Positions 32,344-42,789 of a DNA stretch of 64,000 nucleotides are shown one piece after another (the first letter of the stretch is position 1; each line of letters begins with the position of its first letter). The stretch is from Crossaster papposus (taxonomy: Eukaryota > Echinodermata > Asteroidea > Velatida > Solasteridae). The notes beneath the pieces were generated by a model that saw only the letters and a program-made list of their open reading frames with translations, ran no database searches and was not told the DNA's origin. Where the stretch lies: contig JBAIAA010000869.1 in NCBI GenBank assembly GCA_037893245.1, positions 23,361-87,360 on the forward strand. Reading direction: 5' to 3'. The position numbers and the translations under genes were made by a program.

Positions 32344-33086
32344 ATGGAACCAGAGACCAAAGACCCCAACAATCCGCCGGCCTACAACGGTGAACATCAG
32401 GCGTCAACAGGTATAGGCTAGACGAGCACCCACCCCGAAATTTTGGCTTAACGAAATCATAAAAATTAATGCACCTTAAATGTAATCCATTGGTAACCTT
32501 TTAAAATTTAAATGAGCTCGGCGATATTCGGGGACAAAATTAAATTGTAGTTGTACGGAATTTATGTAATCTAATTGTTAAAATAACTACATTATTATGT
32601 TTTACAATTATTTTGTTTAGCAGCGTACCCAACCGAAGCCCCTACAGGCTACCCAGCCCAACCCCAACCGTCTGGCGACCCAACCCAACCCCAACTTACC
32701 GGCTACCCAGCCCATCCCCAACCGGCCGGTTACCCAGCCCAACCCCAACCGACCGGCTACCCAGCCCAACCCCAAACGACCGGTTACCCAGCCCAAACCG
32801 AACCGACCGGCTACCCAGCCCAACCCCAAACGACCGGTTACCCAGCCCAACCCCAACCGCCCGGCTACCAAGCTCAGACTCAACCCCAACCGATGTTCGC
32901 GCCTCAAACCGCCGTAGTGACCAGTCAGCCAATGGCTACAACGTACGGCACCGTGACCGTGCAGCGGTTCGGCTCCATCCCGCTGATCATGCAGTGCAAC
33001 AACTGCGGCAAGATCATCACCACAGAGACGCGCAGAGAGAACGGCGCTACCATGTGGGTGATTGTCGGGTGGATATTCCTGGTCAC
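32344..33086 (+). CDS. LITAF-domain protein, two 5' coding exons (partial gene)
   Basis: Exon A (32327-32410) starts after a splice acceptor, carries the ATG at 32344 and ends ACAG|GTATAG. Exon B (32621-33086) starts after TTTGTTTAG and ends GTCAC|GTAAGT; the phases fit. The product begins METK-like acidic/proline sequence with PPAY, a PPxY-like WW-domain ligand, then about nine GYPAQPQPT repeats. Last comes the first half of a LITAF/SIMPLE domain: IMQCNNCGKIITTETRRE with CxxC, and a hydrophobic WVIVGWIFLV. LITAF proteins are monotopic zinc-binding proteins of late endosomes and lysosomes that bind NEDD4-type ligases. The second CxxC half must be on a later exon, which was not found within the 33-43 kb sequence. 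A large retrotransposon sits 200 bp into the next intron. Confidence 0.85.
32645..32890 (+). repeat. 27-bp coding minisatellite of the LITAF gene
   Basis: About nine imperfect copies of a unit encoding GYPAQPQPT (core GGCTACCCAGCCCAACCCC). Units alternate between QPQPT, QPQTT and QTEPT variants. The period is a multiple of three, so copy changes keep the frame. Confidence 0.9.
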
Positions 33087-33285
33087 GTAAGTGGTTCTAA
33101 ACGACAGTTGAACGTGAAGTTTTCAAACAAGAAACGTTTATACATACCCTTGAACTTAATTTGGTTAATATTCATATGCATTGATGACGTTACCCACTGT
33201 TTACCTCAGTCCAACTTGGAGAAAGTGGGAGTTACTAGTAAAACAATGAGCGTGGAAAGTGCGAGTGTATACATTTGTATAGTAT

Positions 33286-34213
33286 TGTGGCGGAAACGAG
33301 GTCGGCGGGGAGACCTGGGACTACTCTTATTGATCCCAGGACTCCAACCAACGCCTATTATCCCACAAATATATTTATTAGCCTTGCGCAGGGGATGAGC
33401 GGCTATCCAGACGCAAGGGGGGACAATTTACGAACGGCGGACTTAACCTAGGGGCAGTTCGTTTGGCGGAAATATACCACTGTTTGTGATGGATTAAAAC
33501 TGGAATGTAACAAAGCACCAATTGATCCTAAATAACTTTGCAATGACAAGTATTTCCAAAGGCGATAAAGAACTGGTCTTATTGGTTACTCTCAATCAAT
33601 ACATTATAATCTTTATGTACAATAACCCTTACTGGTGATAACCCTCACTGGTGATAACCCTCACTGGTGATAACCCTCACTGGTGATAACCCTCACTGGT
33701 AGTAACCCTCGCTGGTGATAACCCTCACTGGTGATAACTCTCACTGGTGATAACCCTCACTAGTGATAACCCTTACTGGTGATACTAAAATACAGACTGA
33801 GCTTATACAATATAATCTGTTCACAAGCTCTCTCTCTCTACACGGCGTGAGCCTCACACAGCTTATACAATTATAATTATTATATCTTTAATAGTAATAT
33901 AAAGAAACACAAGGTAAAGCAGGGTAATGAAACACTTAACAGGCAACCTAATTAAATATGCACAGAGTAACCCTCACACAAATTAAGTGAGCCTAGAATG
34001 AAACAGGGCTGTTAACAGGGCGACTATAGTAACCCTCACATGACTCTAGAACGATCCACCTGGTAAACCTCACTGGGGACAGCTTGCTCAATGACCAGGA
34101 CTGCACCCGACCGACGCCACGCCAACAGGCATGGAACATACACCCGGGATGCAAGTTCTCTGATCACTCTAAGCCTCGCTAATTCTCCGATACTGGTTCA
34201 CCTAGTTTCGCTC
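33286..34213 (-). repeat. Truncated left LTR of the 33-41 kb Gypsy element
   Basis: It aligns with 39956-40912 almost base for base, including the minisatellite. After GCTCACTC the two diverge, so about 700 bp of the LTR is missing here. Confidence 0.88.
33633..33783. repeat. 16-bp LTR minisatellite (CTGGTGATAACCCTCA)n
   Basis: About nine units lie here and a similar number at 40304-40480 in the other LTR, with variants AGTAACCCTCG and ATAACTCTCA. The copy arrangement differs between the LTRs, so the array has changed since insertion. Confidence 0.92.
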
Positions 34214-34275
34214 ACTCTTCGTGACACCTAGGTGGCCACTAGTCCGACCACCATGGAGCTCCTGCTGTACAATAT

Positions 34276-34551
34276 TGTAACGAAAAGCGTTGTCTGGGGT
34301 CGACACACACACAGGAAGGAAACTGACACAAGTATTCTGTGGTTTCGGTGATTCTAAGGTCGTTTTAATGCACTCCTTCTCTGGTCACAAACACTGACAT
34401 GACGCTTACCGCTATCGCGCGGCCCTGGAACTGGTCTAAACCGGTTCGGTGTATGCGCTATCCAGAACGGGTTTCCCCGGCGTACCGTCAGGGGATTACA
34501 CCATGGAATCGCTCTAGTGCCCTCTATCGGCCAACCGGCACAAACGTTACA
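34276..34551 (-). repeat. Solo LTR of another element
   Basis: 276 bp with TGTAACGAAAAGCG...CAAACGTTACA ends and ATAT on both sides (34272-34275, 34552-34555). The duplicated site lies in the ATA-rich tail of the adjacent LINE, so this insertion came after that LINE. The orientation is a guess. Confidence 0.75.
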
Positions 34552-34555
34552 ATAT

Positions 34556-35435
34556 AATAATATAATATGGATTTATAATGCGCACTTCTCCAGAAAACCG
34601 ATCAAGGCGCCTACACAAAAAGAAAACATTATACAATAGAAAATGAAAAATAAACATAATTGAACTTAAATAAAACCCAATGAAAGTCTAAGTGAACAAG
34701 TGTGTTTTTAGTTCCCTCTTGAAGTTGTTGAGTGATGTTGTTTTGCGAAGTGAGACAGGAAGCTTATTCCATAGGGCAGGAGCAGCTTTGGCGAAAGCAC
34801 GGTCTCCGTAACGAATTGTTCTAGACCTTGGTTCTACCAGCAAGTGAGATCCAGTAGACCGTAGAGCACGACTGCTGTGCTTAGTGGAGATTAGTTCACA
34901 AAGATACTATGGGGCTTGTCCTTGCAGAACTTTGAACACAAGGAGGCAGATTTTGAAGGTGATCCTCCTTGCAATGGGGAGCCAATGTAGGCGTCTTAGG
35001 ACGGGCGAAATGTGGTCGTATTTTCTGGCTTGGACAACGACTCGAGCGGCATTATTGTGTACACGTTGCAGACGAGAAATAGATGCAGCTGGAAGGCCAA
35101 CTAAGAGCGAGTTGCAACAATCCATGTGGGAGGAGACCAGAGCATGGATGACTTTCTCAGCTGTATCCAGAGACAAGTATTTGCGAATTTTGGCTATGTT
35201 ACGAAGATGGAAGTTAGCGCTTTTGCACACACTTGAGATGTGTGCTTCCATGTTGAACAGTTTGTCAAACACAATTCCAAGATTGCGTGCACTTTTGGAG
35301 GCTGACAAATCGTGGTTGTTGATTGAGAACTGTTGTGAAGTAAACTTTGCATGGTCGTGTCGCGATCCCACAACAAGAACCTGTGTCTTTTCCGCATTCA
35401 GTCGCAGGAAATTACGACTCATCCACGTTTGAATA
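34556..35435 (-). pseudogene. CR1-like LINE RT 3' fragment inside the Gypsy element
   Basis: On the minus strand the frame opens LRLNAEKTQVLVVGSRHDH (about 35420), then SARNLGIVFDKLFNMEAHIS, IRKYLSLDTAEKVIHAL, DCCNSLLVGLP, LQRVHNNAARVVVQA and VLRRLHWLPIARRITFKI. After a stop it continues SRTIRYGDRAFAKAAPALWN and SLNNFKRELKTHLF to about 34690. An ATA-rich tail follows. It is 5' truncated exactly where Gypsy pol resumes at about 35440. Confidence 0.88.
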
Positions 35436-35437
35436 TT

Positions 35438-38115
35438 TTATACAACCTTTTTCAATTTGTCAGGAAGTACCAGTCGCAACCGCACGGACTTTCCATCATC
35501 GGATTCCCAAGTTCTGTACAGGACACCGTCACGCACCGAGGAAGCGGCTGACACAGTCTCCCAACTGAGACGACTGCCCGACTCCTCTTTTGTCCTAATA
35601 ATCCAACCGATATTTGGATCACCAAGTTGAGCCTCTCTGACCCCATCTCTAGGCAAGTGTGGTTGGGCAAAAATACCCCTCACTCTTGCCTCAGAAATCG
35701 GCATGTCAGAGTCAACCTCATAGTAACCCTCACCAACCTCATTGGTCTTGGTCACTCTGGCATTATTCGATGCCTCAACGGTCCCTGACGCTTCATCAGC
35801 GTCAGCACGACCACATTGCTTGCAGGCCTTCCGGGACAACCCATCAGCATTTCCATGCTTACGCCCAGGCCTGTGTTGAATGGTCACGTCGTACTCGCTG
35901 AATACTTCTAGCCACCTTGCAAGCTGATCCTCGGAGTCCTTAAAATTAAGCACCTAAGGGCAGCATGATCGGTTCGAAGCAGCAGGTACTGGTACTGTCC
36001 AAACTTCCGGATGTATAGACAACTACCGCCAGAAGTTCTCTCCGAGTAACACAATAGTTCCTCTCTGCCTTGCTGAGTTTACGGCTCGCAAAGGCGAGGA
36101 CCGTCTCCTCCCCATCATGTATCTGAGACAAAACTGCCCCAATCCCATCACCACTAGCATCTGTATCTAAGATGTAGTTACCGTCTGGAACGGGACATGC
36201 CAAAATAGGTGAGGTCTGCAGCCTCTGTTTAAGTTCCTCAAACGCTTGCTGACAAGCATCTGACCACAGGAACTTTCGTGACTTCTCAGTCAGCGCGTGC
36301 AGAGGCGACGCCACCTCGGCAAATCCCCTGATAAACCTCCGGTAATAGGAAGCGAGGCCTAAAAAGCTTCGAACTTCCTTTACACACTTAGGTGTTGGCC
36401 AATCGGCCACGGCCCGAACCTTTTTTAGGATCGGTAGCCACACCTTCAGACGACACAATATGTCCTAAATAACCAACTGATCTCTGAAACAAGAAGCACT
36501 TACTAGGCTTCAACTTCAAACCAGCTTGCCTCAACCTGGAGAGAACGACTCGCAGTCGCTCTATCTCCTCCCTCATGGTCTTGCCAAACACAATGACATC
36601 ATCCAGGTATATCAGCAGGATGTCCCACTGAAGACCTGCCACCACCCTCTCCATCAACCGTTCGAACGTTGCAGGGGCGTTGCAAAGGCCAAAAGGCATG
36701 CAGCGCCACCTGTATAGACCGTTCCGCACTACAAAGGTTGATTTCTGGCTGGCGTCCTCATCAAGGGCGACCTGCCAATACCCGGACGCTAGATCCAGAG
36801 TGGAAAACCACTCTGCACCCTCCAACGCATCAAGTGTCTCGTCGATACGAGGGACAGGGTAAGCATCTTTGATTGTTACCCTATTCAGACCTTGGTAGTC
36901 GACACATTGCTTAGTGCCGTCCTTCTTCCGGACTAGCACTACATTTGCAGTCCAGGGACTATCGGATGGCTCGATAACCCCTCGTTTCTGCAAATCTCCA
37001 ACCTGTCTCATTATTTTCTTCTGGTTACACAGGGGATGGCGCCGAGGCCTCTCCTTGATAGGCCTCGCATCACCTGTACTGATGTGGTGCTTCACCACAT
37101 CAGTCCGCCCTATGTCACCCTCACCAGAAGAAAATACATCCTGAAAGTCCACCAAACAGGACTTCACCTCTGCATGATACTCCTCACCGATGTTGACCTT
37201 ACTCCGGTCATACAAATCATGCAGGTGAGTCGGCAGGTCTTCAGAGACCTCACATCCACTACTTTGACAATGCACCACCACAGATTCCACCTCAGCGGCC
37301 GCAATCGTGCCCACTGTCGTCCCCCTTCGAACAACCCGTCTTTCCCTTTTCGGATTAAAATTCCGCAGATGTAGAGACTTGGCTTGTGGCTTAACCAGCG
37401 AACGGGCTAGAAGTAACCCTCGCTTAGCCAACTCACCACCACCTCTCACGGGCTCAATGATCGCCGGCTGTCCCAATGCCTCGCATGTGGCTGCTACCAC
37501 ACCAGGCACAACAGCATCATGGCCTGCCGGAATCTCAGTGGTCTCGGCCACCACAACTCTTCCCACAAACGGCTCCCCGGCACCACATGTGCACCTTACC
37601 TGCTCTCCGTTCAGCCTTAACTCAAGGCGACGGAAATCCAAGTTACCTCCAGTAGGTAACAACAAATCCATGCCTAATATGCCGTCATATTTGACATCAG
37701 CAAAAATTACCCGAACCGGGTAAACTGCTTTCCCCAACTGTATGTCCACCCAGGCAACGCCCATCACAGCCAGTGGACTCCCATCGACCTGCTGAATGCT
37801 GGACTCTTCAGCTTCCAGTAAAGGCCTCTGTTCTCTGGCAATTCTATGGTATACTCGACTACTAATTAGTGTGTCAGTCGACCCTGAATCTACCAGGAAC
37901 CTACACCTCTCTCCCCTGACTACACCACTAACAAACAGCCCGTACCTAGGCCGAGTCTCAAGGCTTGACCGGGTGCCTACTGGCTCTCTGCCTTCTGTCT
38001 CTCGCCTCTTACTGGCTCTGTTTGTTCCCAACTCTTGTGCTCGCTTGGACCCTCGAAAATGTCCAGCCTGCCCAGGGGCCCACCGGTCGGCTGGCTGGCG
38101 TTTCCCTGCGGCCAT
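35438..38115 (-). pseudogene. Gypsy pol: protease, RT, RNase H (integrase missing)
   Basis: The long frame 36388-38115 contains a protease with RCRFLVDSGSTDTLISS (about 37890). The RT has SPWTANVVLVRKKDGTK, VDYQGLNRVTIKDAYPVPR, FSTLDLASGYWQVALD, PFGLCNAPATFERLM and catalytic YLDDVIVFG (about 36595-36620). It breaks at about 36420, resumes with [20 protein letters not shown] and RNase H ([36 protein letters not shown]), then breaks again at about 35990. DVTIQHRPGRKHGNADGLSR marks the end of RNase H. Pol stops at LVLPDKLKKV (35440), just before the integrase zinc finger. Confidence 0.9.
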
Positions 38116-39497
38116 TTCTCCCTATGAGGTTTGGTACATTCCCGGGCGAAATGACCGACCTCTCCACACCTGAAACACTTCAACCCACCAGGCGATTTCC
38201 TTCCAGGCTGGGGTGACTGCCTCTGAGGAAACTTCGCCTTCTCAGCTGCACTCGGACCTCGCCTGGTAAGCTCGGTCAGCAGCTCAACCACTTGGTTAAT
38301 TTTCCTCGACTGTTGACCGGCACTTTCTTCTAACCTACGAAAACGCCTATCTGTGTCAGAGTCGACTGCCCTGGTAAACTTTACGGGTTTACCTTCAGTC
38401 CTTCGCTCACTTTCAACTTTTTCAAAGTTTTCGGTTTCTAGGGCAGCACGTATAGCTTCGTCCAATGTCTTTGGGCGATCGCGATATACACCTTCCCTTG
38501 CAACTTGGCTCATCACCGCATCAACAAAATGGTTCTTCCCCAGGCGCTCTCGTGCCTCTTCGGGAATTTCAGGGTAGGCCTTCAACGTTAAATCACGGAT
38601 TGCCTGTCCCAACTCCTGTAGAGTTTCCTTAGGCCCCTGACGTCGGTGCCTTAACTCCACCAAGTAACTTTCGGCCTGTCGACCACGACCGAATCTCTTC
38701 GACAACACCTTCACAAGTTCACTATAAGTATAAGTGAACTTCTTTGACCCATCACCGAGAATTCGGAGGGCCTCTCCCTGGAGACTAGCAGCCAAAAACT
38801 CGGTTGCTTGCTCCTCACTCCACTGATTCACTTTCTTACATGCCTCGAAGTGGCGGTAATAATCGTTCCAAAGAACATTACCACTGTATCGGTCGGGGGT
38901 AATTGTAGGCCTGCGAAGCCCACCACCATGAGGTTTACCACACTCCTCATTACTCACCAACCTCGACTCCCTCTTGAGTGGCCATGGGCCCACTCCTGGC
39001 GAGTCCCCCTCACTAACTACCTCGTTGGATTTCCCCACAGTAGGACGAGTTGCGAAACTCAGTCCCTCACTGTGCAAATCTCGCTCATTGTTAGCACAAT
39101 CATCATCATGGTTCTTGAAGGGATTTGCACAAGGACTACGCGTGGGAATAGACCTCACAGGTGTACTCCCAGCGTGCCTTTCTCCCCATGAACCCAAATC
39201 AGGTGACGTGCCAACACTGGAACGCTCTCGTGCCTTCAATGAGGCATACCCTGGGGTATCCTCCGGCAACTTCCAACTAATCTCCGAATCTACCTTCACC
39301 AAAGGTGTCTCCCTCCTCTCAGGGGTACCCTCACCCACCATTTTTGGCTGTGCCCCCTTCTTGACATCCTCTAACTCCGAAGAAAGACGAGCTTTCTCCC
39401 ACCGCAACCACTGAACCTTCATTCTATAGTGGTTCAGCTCATCCTGGACAGAAGCTGTGTAGGCCTCAGCCGAGGTGACACCCCCGTCCTTATTCAT
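37977..39497 (-). CDS. Gypsy gag, intact
   Basis: 506 codons from the ATG at 39497 are uninterrupted. An N-terminal coiled-coil-like segment (DELNHYRMKVQWLRWEKARL) is followed by a charged linker. The capsid-like region runs TPDRYSGNVLWNDYYRHFEA through EFLAASLQGEALRIL and LRHRRQGPKETLQELGQAI. A single zinc knuckle CFRCGEVGHFAREC lies near residue 450 (about 38185-38145). The ATG overlaps the stop of the preceding small ORF by ATGA. The last 139 nt overlap pol in the -1 frame and hold a slippery heptamer. Gag would form the particle that packages element RNA. Confidence 0.9.
   Translation of the reverse strand: MNKDGGVTSAEAYTASVQDELNHYRMKVQWLRWEKARLSSELEDVKKGAQPKMVGEGTPERRETPLVKVDSEISWKLPEDTPGYASLKARERSSVGTSPDLGSWGERHAGSTPVRSIPTRSPCANPFKNHDDDCANNERDLHSEGLSFATRPTVGKSNEVVSEGDSPGVGPWPLKRESRLVSNEECGKPHGGGLRRPTITPDRYSGNVLWNDYYRHFEACKKVNQWSEEQATEFLAASLQGEALRILGDGSKKFTYTYSELVKVLSKRFGRGRQAESYLVELRHRRQGPKETLQELGQAIRDLTLKAYPEIPEEARERLGKNHFVDAVMSQVAREGVYRDRPKTLDEAIRAALETENFEKVESERRTEGKPVKFTRAVDSDTDRRFRRLEESAGQQSRKINQVVELLTELTRRGPSAAEKAKFPQRQSPQPGRKSPGGLKCFRCGEVGHFARECTKPHREKWPQGNASQPTGGPLGRLDIFEGPSEHKSWEQTEPVRGERQKAESQ
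38100..38106 (-). promoter_or_regulatory. Candidate -1 ribosomal frameshift site (GGGAAAC)
   Basis: On the minus strand G GGA AAC sits in the gag zero frame, as an X XXY YYZ heptamer, inside the gag/pol overlap. A -1 slip moves translation into the pol frame (GKRQPADRWAPG). A few nucleotides downstream CCAGCC can pair with GGCTGG across about 20 nt, giving a possible stimulatory stem-loop. Confidence 0.7.
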
Positions 39498-39808
39498 ACT
39501 GACGTCTCCTCCTGACTAGGAAACTCAGTCTCTACCACACTCTCTACACTTGGCCATTGGCCACTCTGCGACAACGGTACCTCACAGGTAAATTCAGGCT
39601 GTGAAACCGCTGGTCCAAAGCCTCCAGAATCCACCAAACACTGCGTACCGACTACCACCCGGTGAATTCTTAACAGGATCGGCAGTTGCTGTCTTGCAGA
39701 ACGTCGCAAAGTTCGCAACTCAGCCCAAATCCTCAACAGAATCCACACGCCAACCAGCAATACAACAAAGAACACAATTCCCAAACCAGTAACGACCCAG
39801 ATCAGCAT
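39494..39808 (-). CDS. Small membrane-protein ORF upstream of gag
   Basis: 104 codons, with the ATG at 39808. The N-terminus is one strong hydrophobic segment (MLIWVVTGLGIVFFVVLLVG plus a few residues), followed by a basic stretch (RTLRRSARQQ) and a polar tail. This pattern predicts a single-pass anchor. Its TGA overlaps the gag ATG (ATGA at 39497-39494), which suggests coupled termination-reinitiation. Gypsy elements do not normally carry an ORF here; env-like genes lie 3' of pol. Function is unknown. The intact frame next to an intact gag argues against chance. Confidence 0.6.
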   Translation of the reverse strand: MLIWVVTGLGIVFFVVLLVGVWILLRIWAELRTLRRSARQQLPILLRIHRVVVGTQCLVDSGGFGPAVSQPEFTCEVPLSQSGQWPSVESVVETEFPSQEETSV

Positions 39809-39937
39809 TACCTGCCTACCTCGTTACCAATTAACCCTCGCAGTGTACCTCACAGAAGTACACCCACCAACAACAGCACGAACACAATTTTTCTCAAATT
39901 ACAAGTTCTCAAATTACACTAATCAATCACAAATTAT

Positions 39938-39953
39938 CCCACTTCTGACACCA
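39938..39953 (-). other. Primer-binding site resembling tRNA-Leu
   Basis: On the minus strand TGGTGTCAGAAGTGGG lies 2 nt from the LTR. It is close to the complement of the 3' end of animal tRNA-Leu. The tRNA identity is from memory of tRNA 3' sequences. Confidence 0.7.
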
Positions 39954-39955
39954 TT

Positions 39956-41624
39956 TGTGGCGGAAACGACGTCGGCGGGGAGACCTTCCGGGACTAATCT
40001 TATTGATCCCAGGACTCCAACCAACGCCTATTATCCCACAAATATATTTATTAGCCTTGCGCGGGGATGAGCGGCTATCCAGACGCAAGGGGGGACAATT
40101 TACGAACGGTGGACTTAACCTAGGGGCAGTTCGTTTGGCGGAAATATACCACCGTTTGTGATGGATTAAAACTGGAATGTAACAAAGCACCAATTGATCC
40201 TAAATAACTTCGCAATGACAAGTATTTCCAAAGGCGATAAAGAACTGGTCTTATTAGTTACTCTCAATCATTACATTATAATCTTTATGTACAATAACCC
40301 TCATATCACTGGTGATAACCCTCACTGGTGATAACTCTCACTGGTAGTAACCCTCGCTGGTGATAACCCTCACTGGTGATAACCCTCACTGGTAGTAACC
40401 CTCACTAGTGATAACCCTTACTGGTAGTAACCCTCGCTGGTGATAACCCTCACTGGTGATAACCCTTACTGGTGATACTAAAATACAGACTGAGCTTATA
40501 CAATATATTCTGTTCACAAGCTCTCTCTACACGGCGTGAGCCTCACACAGCTTATACAATTATAATTCTTATATCTGTATTAGTAATATAAAGAAACACA
40601 AGGTAAAGCAGGGTAATGAAACACTTAACAGGCAACCTAATTAAATATGCACAGAGTAACCCTCACACAAATTAAGTGAGCCTAGAATGAAACAGGGCTG
40701 TTAACAGGGCGACTATAGTAACCCTCACATGACTCTAGAACGATCCACCTGGTAAACCTCACTGGGGACAGCTTGCTCAATGACCAGGACTGCAACCGAC
40801 CGACGCCACGCCAACAAGCATGGAACATACACCCGGGATGCAAGTCCTCTGATCACTCTAAGCCTCGCTAATTCTCCGATACTAGTTCACCTAGTTTTGC
40901 TCACTCGTGTCCTACTACAATCAAACCCAACCTTAAATATCGGCGACAGTATCGCCCCAATTTATACACTTATAAACCTTAACGTTATATAAGATCTTTC
41001 TCCAGACTGCTAATCTACTATCAAGGTATGCCTCGCTTATCGTAATCAGCCGTGGTAACCCTCGCACCGCTATGCGGAGTGCTACGAATTCTGAGTCAAT
41101 TAGAAGGGGGGTGGTAACCCTCGCTTGAACTAATGAGTGCTATACAATGGTCAACCTATTCTACGCTAAATCAGACTCAATTTCTTCAGTTCCGCTGGGG
41201 CTATCACCTACCGATCGCTGTCGGCTCCACGGACGCTTTCCCTTGCAACGAAACCTTGAAATTATACGTTTAGCTGTACGTTAAACTGTACGTTTAGCTA
41301 CTCTAGTCGCATCGCTGTCTTAACTCGAACTGGCAAAAAGGACGCGGAAATCGCCCACACCTAGATAAATGCGCTACTATGATTGGTCGCCGCCAGGCCA
41401 CTGCAGTATTCATGTATACACACGCACAATAGGAACCAGAAGTGCATTTCCAACACGCCGTATTACGCGCTGGTAATTGGTTGATGCATCCTGATTATGC
41501 TGCCGTGTGCAGCTGATTGGTCGTTGCGCATGCCCCACGCTGTAACCGCGTGATTCTACACAAGCTTATATTTTTAGATTAACTAGACTCGAATACGAGT
41601 CGGCATATACCCTGTTCCGTTACA
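39956..41624 (-). repeat. Full-length right (5') LTR, 1.67 kb
   Basis: It runs TGTGGCGG...CCGTTACA, with a minisatellite at 40304-40480. TAACCCTC also recurs outside the array (40659, 40728, 41046, 41115). TSD GTAT follows at 41625. Confidence 0.88.
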
Positions 41625-41688
41625 GTATTTGTAGTACTACCTCAGCTCGTATGCAAAGTGTACACTCGCAGTTTCCACGCTCATATTT

Positions 41689-42345
41689 TAGACCAAGAGC
41701 TAGCTGAGATTTATTTGACAAAATTGTTACAAAAGCTTTGATGGTTGAGTGGGGTACAGCTACCTACCCTGTCTCCAAAACGTCTTTTCTTAAGTTTGGC
41801 AAGTTCTGGGTGGGGTGGGGGGTACCCCTCAAAGTACCCCAAAATTTATTTGACAAAATTGTTACGAATCTGAAACCACATGGAAAATGTTAAGTAAGGT
41901 CCATACAACCAGAATCACCAACTTAAGACAAAATTATATTCTGGAGAGATCACTTAAGACAAGGTCAAAGGTCAATTTGCACCAAATGACTTTTCATACA
42001 AGTTTGTGTGAGATAAAACCTAAAATAACCAAAACTACATGAAAAATGTACAAAATGTACAAAATAACCAACTTAAGATAAAATTATGTTCTGGAAAGGT
42101 CACTTAAGACAAGACGCTAATTAGTGCTAATTAGGGTTTATTTGACAAAATTGTTACAAACCTGAAACCACATGGAAAATGTTAAGTAAGGTCCATACAA
42201 CCAGAATCACCAACTTAAGACAAAATTATGTTCTGGAAAGGTCACTTATAAGACAAGGTCAAAGGTCACTCTTTCATACAAGTTATGTGTGAGATAGAAC
42301 CTACAATAACCAAAACCAAAACGAAAATGTACCGTGACATGTAGT
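41689..42345. repeat. Left compound TIR of the 7.3-kb transposon
   Basis: A block of about 290 bp is repeated, seen as TTTATTTGACAAAATTGTTAC at about 41848 and 42138. Within it, CTTAAGACAAAATTAT and CTGGAAAGGTCACTTA recur in half-units. It is the inverse of 48095-48966. Confidence 0.9.
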
Positions 42346-42432
42346 TTGGTATTACCATTTGTTATACTATTATAAAGTATCAGGTGCACCACTCACTATG
42401 TTCTTTGCCTGGAGCAGGCAGTTTGCCTTAAG

Positions 42433-42490
42433 AAAATACAGTAGTCTCGCGTATACCCCGCCGCGGCGATTGGCGAGACTACTGTATTTT
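42433..42490. repeat. 58-bp hairpin
   Basis: Perfect 18-bp arms AAAATACAGTAGTCTCGC and GCGAGACTACTGTATTTT around a 22-bp GC-rich loop. It may be a tiny foldback element. Confidence 0.85.
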
Positions 42491-42789
42491 GTGCGTTGTG
42501 TAAAAGGAGAGTTTAAAGACAAGGGGAATTGAATTTTAAAAACATAGATTCTGAAGAGTCGGTTTCAATTCACACATTGCCAATATTATTGCAAAGGCCG
42601 TGTGTAATTAATTATATGTTTCAGGTCCAGAGCGCGCACATATTTTGGCCTCTCAGCTTACAAACAACTCAAATGGAAAATGCACACATGTAGCTCGTCT
42701 ATTTTTCAGGATTTTGAACATTTTCAACACACACCTTTAACAGTTAATTTACGATTTCTACAAAACATGAACAATAGAAATGTACTATA

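Larger units (their letters stand above)
33286..41624 (-). mobile_element. Large Ty3/Gypsy retrotransposon in the LITAF intron
   Basis: The outer ends are TGTGGCGGAAACG (33286) and ...CCGTTACA (41624). They are flanked by GTAT on both sides (33282-33285, 41625-41628), a 4-bp target duplication. The right LTR is full length (1.67 kb); the left one is truncated by later events. On the minus strand come a primer site, a small membrane-protein ORF, gag, then pol in the -1 frame through RNase H. Integrase is gone where a LINE has inserted. The open gag and 1.7-kb pol frame suggest a relatively young insertion. Confidence 0.92.

Noticed and set aside
32617-32932. Minus-strand ORFs with GLGWVAGRLGLG repeats
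   Set aside because: Antisense shadow of the LITAF proline repeat.
33633-33783. 16-bp repeats resembling a CRISPR or telomere array (TAACCCTC)
   Set aside because: No spacers, the array is duplicated in both LTRs, and the unit is not a telomeric hexamer; it is an LTR minisatellite.
37036-37723. Plus-strand ORFs opposite Gypsy pol and gag
   Set aside because: Shadows of the intact minus-strand gag-pol frames.
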